From NCBI GenBank assembly GCA_036734025.1, contig DAIMZI010000037.1:1-5399 (forward strand): a DNA stretch of 5,399 bases, written 5' to 3'. A program made the translations under genes and the position numbers. Positions within the stretch are counted from its first letter, which is position 1; each line of letters begins with the position of its first letter. This stretch comes from DAIMZI01 sp036734025 (lineage in GTDB: Bacteria > Pseudomonadota > Alphaproteobacteria > Rhizobiales > Rhodomicrobiaceae). The notes beneath the pieces are model-generated. The model was not told where the DNA came from. It saw nothing but the letters and a program-made list of their open reading frames with translations, and searched no databases. This document shows positions 1-4,780 of this stretch, one piece after another.

Positions 1-55
1 GAGCAGCGGAATCATAATCCGCGTGTCGGGGGTTCAAGTCCCTCCTCCGCTACCA
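1..55 (+). tRNA. tRNA-Met (CAT anticodon), 5' end cut by window edge
   Basis: This is the 3' part of a tRNA; the acceptor 5' strand and most of the D arm lie outside the window. The anticodon stem pairs 6-10 (GCGGA) with 18-22 (TCCGC) around a seven-base loop, and the anticodon CAT is at 13-15. A five-base variable loop (23-27) follows. The T arm pairs 28-32 with 40-44 around TTCAAGT, and the 3' end is A52 plus an encoded CCA at 53-55. The anticodon stem lacks the three consecutive G:C pairs of initiator tRNA. Elongator Met is therefore favoured over fMet, and the overall sequence resembles alphaproteobacterial elongator Met. A CAT tRNA read as Ile after lysidine modification is the alternative and cannot be excluded without the missing half. 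Confidence 0.93.
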
Positions 56-61
56 CTGCTC

Positions 62-82
62 GCTGCCACCCGGCAGCTTATT
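62..82 (+). terminator. Putative intrinsic terminator of the tRNA gene
   Basis: A perfect 6-bp GC-rich stem pairs GCTGCC (62-67) with GGCAGC (72-77) around the four-base loop ACCC, and is followed at once by TTATT (78-82). It starts six bases after the tRNA CCA end, where a tRNA transcript would be expected to stop. The stem is short and the T tract is interrupted by one A, so termination may be partial. Confidence 0.55.
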
Positions 83-443
83 CCCCCCCCACCCGCTGCA
101 CCTATCCCCGACTTTGTGAGCGCATCCATTACTGGCGCCTTGAGCGCCGCCCCCATCGCCGCGCCCGCGCGCGGTTTCAACAGGCGATGCCGTCCCGCCA
201 ATCCGGGAAACGCCTAAGCGGCCTCGGGCTCGATGCGCCGTGATCAGCCCCTCATACCGCCCACATTGTGGTTATTACCTACTCGCAATGCGGGTATTTT
301 TCCACAATAACCATTTTCGCGCGTAGGAAAGGTTGCATCAGCAAGGTCAACGCTACAAGGCCGGTTAAAAGAGCCTGAGTGATCTGGGGTAACTCTGCCT
401 GGGCGCAAGCAAAGCTAGCTGTAGACACAGAGGGAACGGCGAA
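83..443. other. Non-coding stretch between the tRNA and the first protein gene
   Basis: I see no supportable gene in these 361 bases. The stretch opens with eight consecutive C (83-90). It also has a small GC hairpin (GGCGC at 134-138 with GCGCC at 144-148) and an AT-richer patch around 261-330. The promoter of the gene starting at 444 should lie here, but I find no hexamer pair with good spacing. The nearest is TTGCAT at 333-338 and TACAAG at 354-359, with a 15-base gap, which is weak. A short open frame that begins inside the tRNA (from 23) is proline- and alanine-rich and looks fortuitous. Confidence 0.6.
261..312. repeat. Overlapping inverted repeats in the AT-richer leader, with one DnaA-box-like 9-mer
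   Basis: Several pairings overlap here. CCACA (261-265) and TGTGG (267-271) form a near-palindrome around one T. TTGTGG (266-271) is the reverse complement of CCACAA (302-307). GGTTATT (270-276) is the reverse complement of AATAACC (306-312). The last two pairings share bases and cannot form together. TTTTCCACA at 298-306 fits the general DnaA-box consensus TTWTNCACA, but a single 9-mer is expected by chance fairly often. The patch may be an operator or 5' regulatory region for the gene at 444, some 130 bases downstream. Its function is unknown. Confidence 0.35.
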
Positions 444-1181
444 ATGCAATCGAAACTGTTTAACTCCTTTATTCACGCCTGCATGGTGATGGTGGGAATA
501 TTGGCTTTTTCCGCGGGGCTTGCGTTGGCTCCGAACAAGGCAGCTGCACAATGTGTGCTCACGGCGGACGGCGGCGTCCTGGGCACGATCGGCGATCTGC
601 TTGGGGCCGGAGCGGGGCTTGATGTCGGGGTGCTGTGCGACAATGCCATTGACGGGGATTCGGTCGTCGATGAATCGCTTACCGGTGACGACATCATGGA
701 TGGCTCGCTTACCGGCGACGATATCCAGGACGGGAGCATCGGGCAGGAAGATCTCGCTGCGGATTCGGTCGGCTCGGAGCAGATCCAGACCGGTGCTGTT
801 GGTACTGATGAACTGGCCGATGGCGCGGTTACCACCGAGAAGATCGCCGATGGTGCGGTGACCAGCGAAAAGCTTGCCGATGGTGCTGTTACCATGGATG
901 CGCTCGGCAATGACGTTCGTCGCCGGATCGACGAAAACACTTCGGGCGTCGCCATCGCGCTGGCCCTGCAAAATCCGGATCTCGTAGGAAACGAATCCTT
1001 CGGCATTTCCATGAACTACGGGGCCTTCGAGGATAGCAGTGCTCTGGGCATCGCTGTCATGGGCGTCATCGGTCGTGATGTGTTCGGACCCGGCGACCGG
1101 CTGGCCCTGTCGGGCGGTCTCGGCTTCGGGTTGGATGAAGATACACTTGGCGGTCGTATCGGGGCGCAACTGACTTGGTAA
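444..1181 (+). CDS. Miniature trimeric-autotransporter-like surface protein with decapeptide repeats and YadA-type anchor
   Basis: This 245-residue protein is probably exported and anchored in the outer membrane. Residues 1-35 form a signal peptide: a hydrophobic core at about 12-29 and an Ala-Ala-Ala cleavage site before Gln36. Residues 36-67 are glycine-rich and hold two cysteines (37 and 65). Residues 68-157 are nine ten-residue units of the type SLTGDDIxDG / AVTxEKLADG. About 158-167 (DVRRRIDENT) is a short charged, probably helical linker. Residues 168-245 alternate small and hydrophobic residues and end in LTW, as in the four-strand YadA-type anchor of trimeric autotransporters, with a terminal aromatic typical of outer-membrane barrels. 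The family normally has a long stalk and head; here the repeat block replaces both. The ATG is preceded by AGAGGGA (429-435) at 8 bases. A hairpin and a second exported-protein gene follow. Export is well supported. Trimeric anchoring rests on pattern recognition, and a plain repeat protein with a beta C-terminus is the alternative. Confidence 0.82.
   Translation: MQSKLFNSFIHACMVMVGILAFSAGLALAPNKAAAQCVLTADGGVLGTIGDLLGAGAGLDVGVLCDNAIDGDSVVDESLTGDDIMDGSLTGDDIQDGSIGQEDLAADSVGSEQIQTGAVGTDELADGAVTTEKIADGAVTSEKLADGAVTMDALGNDVRRRIDENTSGVAIALALQNPDLVGNESFGISMNYGAFEDSSALGIAVMGVIGRDVFGPGDRLALSGGLGFGLDEDTLGGRIGAQLTW
645..914 (+). repeat. Nine in-frame 30-bp (ten-residue) repeats
   Basis: The block encodes residues 68-157 of the surface protein. 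Each unit follows roughly S/A-[VLI]-T/G-x-[DE]-x-[IL]-x-D-G, so a hydrophobic residue recurs at positions 2 and 7 and Asp-Gly closes the unit. Units 2 and 3 (675-734) are nearly identical in DNA. Units 7 and 8 and the start of unit 9 also share long DNA matches beginning GATGG, while the early units are more diverged. This gradient suggests growth by tandem duplication. Such short-period repeats with regular hydrophobic positions are compatible with a beta-roll or beta-helix, which is inference. Confidence 0.85.
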
Positions 1182-1204
1182 TCGCGCGACGTTGCAAAAC
1201 CGGG

Positions 1205-1232
1205 GGCAGGGCTTCTGGCATGAAGCCCTGCC
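1205..1232 (+). terminator. Strong intergenic hairpin, possible terminator or attenuator
   Basis: A perfect 11-bp stem pairs GGCAGGGCTTC (1205-1215) with GAAGCCCTGCC (1222-1232) around the loop TGGCAT. It starts 23 bases after the stop of the surface-protein gene and ends 21 bases before the next start codon. Only ACATTT follows, with no true T tract, so efficient intrinsic termination is doubtful. Partial termination, or protection of the upstream mRNA 3' end to set the ratio of the two products, fits equally well. Confidence 0.6.
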
Positions 1233-1253
1233 ACATTTCGGGGGCGAGAGAAG

Positions 1254-1829
1254 ATGGCGTTCAAGCTCAATAGCCTGATCCTTTGCCTGATACTGTTGTT
1301 TGCCGCAGCAGATCGGAGTGCTGCTGAACAGCAAGACCGGCGTGAGTTCAAGACTGCCCAGGAAATCCGATTTGCCACTTTTCTGGCGCGCAGCACGTTG
1401 AGCACGCTTCACGACGCCAATCGCAGCGGTAATTATTCCGTGCTCCGCGATCTGGCCGCGCCGCAGGTCCAGAAGGGCATGAGCGATGCCGCTCTTGCGG
1501 ATCATTTCCGGCGAGTGCGAAAGGCCCGCGTCAGATTGGGCGCCGCGCTCCTTCATGACCCTGTATTCACGACCGCCCCCGTCATCATCGGCGGCAAGAT
1601 CCTCTGGATGCGCGGCCATATCCCGGCCGGGCAGGAAAAAGTGGACTTCAAAATCGTGTTCCTGAAAGTCGGCAAGACCTGGCAATTCATCGATATTGAT
1701 ATTGGCGGGATGGCGGTGTCGGCCGATGCCGCGCCGGAAGCCGCAGCAGAAGAAAGCACGCTCGCCGGGCATGCCGACAGCGCCGATGAGACGGCAGAGC
1801 GTTTGTGGACCACGATCATTCAGGAATGA
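1254..1829 (+). CDS. Exported protein, probably NTF2-like/cystatin-like fold, function unknown
   Basis: This 191-residue protein begins with a signal peptide: Lys4, a strongly hydrophobic stretch at about 8-19, and a Ser-Ala-Ala cleavage site before Glu25. Cys11 sits inside the hydrophobic core without a proper lipobox, so a lipoprotein is unlikely. The mature domain (about 38-150) starts with a helix containing the pattern ANRSGNYSVLRDLAAP. It continues through a second helix (about 77-90) and ends in strands that include FKIVFLKVGKTWQFIDIDI. Helices followed by a curved sheet ending in a 'W.(F/L)..I.I' strand are typical of exported NTF2-like proteins, which usually form a binding pocket rather than carry recognisable catalytic residues. 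Residues 151-191 are an Ala/Glu-rich tail, probably disordered. The ATG is preceded by a purine-rich GAGAGAAG rather than a canonical Shine-Dalgarno site. It lies 72 bp downstream of the surface-protein gene and may share its transcript. I cannot assign a specific role. Confidence 0.8.
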   Translation: MAFKLNSLILCLILLFAAADRSAAEQQDRREFKTAQEIRFATFLARSTLSTLHDANRSGNYSVLRDLAAPQVQKGMSDAALADHFRRVRKARVRLGAALLHDPVFTTAPVIIGGKILWMRGHIPAGQEKVDFKIVFLKVGKTWQFIDIDIGGMAVSADAAPEAAAEESTLAGHADSADETAERLWTTIIQE

Positions 1830-1922
1830 GCGCACATTCAGCGGCCTTAACGCACGCGCCGACATCGTCTGTGGTCATTGGTGCGGGCCGCGAGCGCGCC
1901 ATGAAACGGCAGTATGCGGGCC

Positions 1923-1957
1923 GCCGGCTGCTGAGCGGCTGAACTGCCTCAGCCGGC
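1923..1957. repeat. Inverted repeat at the junction of the convergent genes
   Basis: GCCGGCTG (1923-1930) is the exact reverse complement of CAGCCGGC (1950-1957), with a 19-base loop. The right arm overlaps the end of the response-regulator gene, whose stop codon is at 1949-1951. A shorter alternative pairs GCTGAG (1930-1935) with CTCAGC (1948-1953). Neither strand has a T tract after the hairpin. If it stops converging transcription it would need Rho or act only partially. Within the same gap, TGCGGGCCGC occurs twice (1882-1891 and 1915-1924) as a direct repeat of unknown meaning. Confidence 0.35.
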
Positions 1958-2590
1958 TTGCGAAATGCTGGCCTCCTCCATGTTGAACTTGCACGCAAGC
2001 GCTACGCGCACGAGTTCAGCAAAACTCTTCACATTCAGCCGGGTCATGATGCGGGCGCGGTGGACCTCGACCGTGCGCTGGCTGATCCCGAGTTCATAGG
2101 CGATCATCTTGTTCTGATAGCCCTCCAGCAGCAGGCGCAGGACCTCGCGCTCGCGCGGCGTCAGCTTCTGCATCAGCGGCTGCTTGGCGATGATGTCGTT
2201 ATGCTCCCCCGCATGCGCTTGAGCGCGCTCGTCGATGGCGCGCGCAACCGTGTCGACAAGCTTCGCCGGATCAACGGGCTTTTCGACGAAATCGACCGCG
2301 CCCAGCTTCATGGCCTTCACCGCGATCGGGATGTCGGCCACGCCCGATATCATGACGAACGGGATTGTCGGGTCTTTCGCCAGGCTTTCAGAGATCACGG
2401 CAAGACCTTCGATATCGGGCAGATTGACATCCAGCAAGACGCAGGACGCGCCCGAAGCGGCCTCGCGCAGGAATGACCTGCCGGTTTCAAATCCGCGCGT
2501 GGGGAACCCTGCTTTGGACAGGACTGATTGCAGATATTGCAAGTCACCGGGATCGTCATCGACGATGAACACGGTATTTTTGATCTTCAT
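1949..2590 (-). CDS. FixJ/NarL-type response regulator with LuxR-type DNA-binding domain
   Basis: This 213-residue two-component regulator has the full family length and acts in the cytoplasm as a transcription factor. The receiver domain (about 5-120) has the acidic cluster Asp11-Asp12-Asp13, the phosphoacceptor Asp54 in LLDVNLPD, the switch residue Ser82, the aromatic switch position Phe101, and Lys104-Pro105. A linker of about 20 residues follows. The helix-turn-helix domain (about 141-200) begins with LTPREREVL and contains the recognition segment ISQRTVEVHRARIMTRL, as in FixJ. The start is well fixed: AGGAG (complement of 2597-2601) lies six bases upstream of the ATG. The gene follows the histidine kinase on the same strand by 59 bp and is its obvious phosphotransfer partner. 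It is separately initiated rather than overlap-coupled like the genes before it. The regulon is not visible. Confidence 0.95.
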   Translation of the reverse strand: MKIKNTVFIVDDDPGDLQYLQSVLSKAGFPTRGFETGRSFLREAASGASCVLLDVNLPDIEGLAVISESLAKDPTIPFVMISGVADIPIAVKAMKLGAVDFVEKPVDPAKLVDTVARAIDERAQAHAGEHNDIIAKQPLMQKLTPREREVLRLLLEGYQNKMIAYELGISQRTVEVHRARIMTRLNVKSFAELVRVALACKFNMEEASISQAG

Positions 2591-2596
2591 TCTGTT

Positions 2597-2601
2597 CTCC
2601 T
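2597..2601 (-). promoter_or_regulatory. Ribosome binding site of the response-regulator gene
   Basis: On the minus strand this reads AGGAG and is separated from the ATG by AACAGA. It is the clearest Shine-Dalgarno site in the window and fixes the start at 2590. It allows the regulator to be translated independently of the kinase, whose reading frame ends 59 bp upstream. Confidence 0.8.
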
Positions 2602-2649
2602 GTCTTCAACAAGATTGGATCGAGGTCTTGCGGCTCTTTCGCCCCCTCA

Positions 2650-4149
2650 TCATCGCGGCCACCGGATTGCAAACCGAGTGCCGCGCGCAAGCGAGGGGTC
2701 GGAACATATCTCGATATCCCCGCCGTGCGCCTGTAGCGTCTTTCTGACCAGCGCAAGTCCCATCCCGCTCCCTGGTTTTCCGGTACTGCGCGAAGCCTTG
2801 GTGAACGGCTTGAAGATGCGGGCATGATCGCGCGGATCGATGCCGGGGCCATCATCGCTGATCATGAACAGCCATTCGCCGCTGTGCTCGTTCAGTGAAA
2901 CCTCGATGCGTCCGGCGCCGCGGTCGTGATGCTTGACGGCATTCTCGATGAGGTTGCGCAGCACCAGATCGAGCGGTGCAATGGGAAAGGCGTGATCCTG
3001 CGCCTCGCCGCTGAAGATGATGTCGAAGGTCTCGGCCCCGCTGATGGTGCCCGCGATTTCTGCGATCAGCTCGGCCATATCGATTTTGCGCTGGGCCTGG
3101 CTCTTGTGCCTGGCGCGGGAATAGTCATGCAGATCGGCGATCATCTCGCGCAGACGCTTGAGCTTGCTCAGCAGATCGGCGATGTCGGCTTGTGCTTCGG
3201 GGCGCTCCCGGCTGTGCGCCTCGATCGCTTGCGCCGTCCTCATCAACGCGCGAATCGGCGATTGCAGATCATGCGCAATGATGGACGCGAATTCTTCGAG
3301 ATCGGCATTGAGATCAGCCAGTTCGGCGTTGCGCTCTTCAAGTTTGCGCTGGGTCTCCATCAGCTCGGTAAGGATGTCCGCCGATGCGATGACCCCGCCG
3401 ACACGGCCATCTTCGCGTGACCATGGCTGAATGTCCCAGCGCACCCATTGCGTCTTGCCGCCGGCCGGGTGGACGGCTTCGATATGTGAGTGCGGTGCGG
3501 CATCCTCCAGACAGTCGCGGCAGGCCTGTCGCAGCTTTTGCGTGCTGGTGGGGAACATCTCGTCATGGCCGCGGCCAATCACCGGCTCCAGTTCGACGCG
3601 GAATTCGCGCGACCAGCGCCGCGTCACCAAGCGATAGCGCAACTCGCGATCGAGCATGGCCACGGCGGCGGGCGCATGCGCGATCAGCACGTCGAGCAGA
3701 TGCTGCTTTTCGGTAAGCTCTTCGCGGGCCTTGCGAAAATTCTCTTCGGCCAGCCGGCGGGCCTTCAACTGCTTGAACAGGTCGCGGTCTGTCTCGGCTT
3801 GCGGACCAAGTTCGTAGATGACGATGAGATAGGCTTGGCGCGGCTCGTTCCAGAAAGTCTGGATGGAAACCTTCTGATGCTGCGCGCCACCCTGGTCAAG
3901 GCCGATATTGGGGATGAGCAGCGATGTCTTTGGCTCGTCCTGAAGGGCGCGCAGACGCATTTCCATGCCGGCGAATGGCATGGAACTCAGACATATGTCT
4001 TCGCCCAGCGTGATCCACCGGGCGAGCGCGCCATGAGACCAGCGGGCGATGAAATTCTCATCCAGCCAGGCAAGCGCGATGATCCCGCGACCGATGAGCA
4101 GGTCCACGGCCTCGGCTAGTTCGGTGTCGGGCATCGTGGCGATGCTCAT
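2650..4149 (-). CDS. Soluble PAS-domain sensor histidine kinase
   Basis: This 499-residue kinase shows no membrane segment or signal peptide, so it should be cytosolic. Residues 1-115 look like a degenerate PAS-type sensor (LAWLDENFIARWS). About 118-150 is a charged, probably coiled-coil helix. About 150-262 is a clearer PAS domain with a WVRWDIQPW core. A second coiled coil (262-288) leads to the dimerisation helix with phosphoacceptor His293 in IIAHDLQSPIRAL. The ATP-binding domain has the N box (NLIENAVKH, Asn399 and Asn403), the G1 box (SDDGPGI, Asp432) and the G2 box (GSGMGLALV, 460-468). All residues for autophosphorylation are present. The frame stays open upstream through the GTPase gene, but that extension is Arg-rich nonsense. 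The true ATG at 4149 overlaps the GTPase stop as ATGA, preceded by AGGCGGGG. The likely partner is the downstream response regulator, and the coupled GTPase is a candidate input. No heme- or flavin-binding motif can be asserted. Confidence 0.95.
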   Translation of the reverse strand: MSIATMPDTELAEAVDLLIGRGIIALAWLDENFIARWSHGALARWITLGEDICLSSMPFAGMEMRLRALQDEPKTSLLIPNIGLDQGGAQHQKVSIQTFWNEPRQAYLIVIYELGPQAETDRDLFKQLKARRLAEENFRKAREELTEKQHLLDVLIAHAPAAVAMLDRELRYRLVTRRWSREFRVELEPVIGRGHDEMFPTSTQKLRQACRDCLEDAAPHSHIEAVHPAGGKTQWVRWDIQPWSREDGRVGGVIASADILTELMETQRKLEERNAELADLNADLEEFASIIAHDLQSPIRALMRTAQAIEAHSRERPEAQADIADLLSKLKRLREMIADLHDYSRARHKSQAQRKIDMAELIAEIAGTISGAETFDIIFSGEAQDHAFPIAPLDLVLRNLIENAVKHHDRGAGRIEVSLNEHSGEWLFMISDDGPGIDPRDHARIFKPFTKASRSTGKPGSGMGLALVRKTLQAHGGDIEICSDPSLARGTRFAIRWPR

Positions 4150-4655
4150 AGGCCCCGCCTGACCACTTCGCGGGTAAGCTCGTGAAATGCCCCGGCGACG
4201 TTCTCGCCCGTCTTGGCGCTGGTGATCTCGATGAGGCGGGTATGTCTTGCCGCGCTGCTGAGGTCCAGTTCGTGCGCTTCGGCGAGCAGGTCGATCTTGT
4301 TGAAGACGAGGCTCACCGGGCGCCCCGGCATGAAATCGGCGAACTGCTGGGCGATCTGCGTCATTGTCTGATGGGTCGATGGTCTGGAGGCATCGCCAAC
4401 GACGACTGCGGCCGCGGCGCCCTGCATATAGACATGGCCGAAGATGCTCTCGCCGATGTCGCCGTCGATGTCCCAGATCGACAATTCCACTGGCATGCCG
4501 GCAAACTCGCCCTGGCCGAGCCTGTAGGAATAGATGTCGACGCCAAGCGTGGCCTTGTAATCGGCTTCGAACTTGTCGAGCACCAGCCTGCGCACGATGG
4601 AGGTTTTTCCGACCCCGATCTCGCCGAGCATCATGCATTTGTAGGCTGGTTTCAT
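4146..4655 (-). CDS. Ras/Rab-like small GTPase
   Basis: This 169-residue protein is a single G domain of about Ras size. The P loop is GEIGVGKTS (11-19, Lys17 and Thr18). Switch I is KATLGVDIY with Thr36 and closely resembles Rab proteins. Switch II is WDIDGDIGE: Asp62 and Gly65 keep the DxxG motif, but the position of the catalytic Gln of Ras and Rab (Gln61 in Ras) is Asp66. Base recognition uses NKID (119-122) and TSAK (145-148). MglA, the best-known bacterial relative, lacks the DxxG aspartate. This protein therefore fits better with the other prokaryotic Ras-superfamily group (Rup) or a Rab-like branch. The C-terminus (VVRRGL) has no prenylation cysteine, so any membrane attachment must be indirect. 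Both ends overlap neighbours through ATGA: the micro-gene upstream and the kinase downstream. Nucleotide binding is strongly supported; slow intrinsic hydrolysis and a link to the kinase are inference. Confidence 0.93.
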   Translation of the reverse strand: MKPAYKCMMLGEIGVGKTSIVRRLVLDKFEADYKATLGVDIYSYRLGQGEFAGMPVELSIWDIDGDIGESIFGHVYMQGAAAAVVVGDASRPSTHQTMTQIAQQFADFMPGRPVSLVFNKIDLLAEAHELDLSSAARHTRLIEITSAKTGENVAGAFHELTREVVRRGL

Positions 4656-4780
4656 CCGCGCTCAACCATGGCTGTGTCGCGCATGGTTGCGACTGTCAGG
4701 TCCTCGGGATGTATCGGCTCCTCCCAGGTGGCGCCGAGGTGGCGCCGGCCCATGCTCATCACCAATCTGGCGTCGGTCAT
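4652..4780 (-). CDS. 42-residue micro-protein bridging the unrecognised gene and the GTPase
   Basis: This small reading frame begins MTDARLVMSMGRRH and ends RDTAMVERG. It has one Trp (19) and five Met, no signal peptide and no membrane segment. Its ATG lies in an ATGA overlap with the stop of the upstream gene (4777-4780), and its TGA in an ATGA overlap with the GTPase start (4652-4655). GGGAG, five bases before the ATG, is a good Shine-Dalgarno site. The chance that an untranslated spacer would fit both junctions exactly, in frame and without a stop, is small. The gene is therefore likely real although short. I recognise no family. It could be a small partner of the GTPase or kinase, or a frame kept mainly to pass ribosomes along the operon. 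It is too short to be a roadblock-type GTPase regulator. Confidence 0.72.
   Translation of the reverse strand: MTDARLVMSMGRRHLGATWEEPIHPEDLTVATMRDTAMVERG

Noticed and set aside
1..55. tRNA 3' end as a mobile-element attachment site
   Set aside because: No integrase gene or second copy of the tRNA 3' end is visible. The position alone is not evidence.
23..217. A short Pro/Ala-rich plus-strand frame
   Set aside because: It begins inside the tRNA and crosses the C run and the tRNA terminator hairpin. It has no ribosome binding site or protein-like character.
298..306. Replication origin suggested by a DnaA-box-like 9-mer
   Set aside because: There is only one match, no box cluster, and no dnaA, dnaN or other replication gene nearby.
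645..914. Regular 30-bp repeats as a CRISPR array
   Set aside because: The repeats are directly adjacent, in frame and coding, with no spacers.
473..1012. A Ser/Pro-rich minus-strand frame with apparent repeats
   Set aside because: Its repeats are the antisense reading of the 30-bp units of the surface-protein gene.
279..1865. A 528-codon minus-strand open frame
   Set aside because: It runs antisense through both exported-protein genes, has no recognisable domain and no convincing ribosome binding site. The plus-strand genes explain the region with signal peptides and clear domain structure.
4146..4655. Assignment of the GTPase as MglA
   Set aside because: MglA proteins lack the DxxG aspartate in switch II, which is present here, and no MglB/roadblock partner is visible in the window.
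2650..4665. A single 671-residue kinase frame starting at 4665
   Set aside because: The first 172 residues are an Arg- and His-rich out-of-frame reading of the GTPase gene. The GTPase has all its G motifs, and the kinase has a natural ATG at 4149 in an ATGA overlap.
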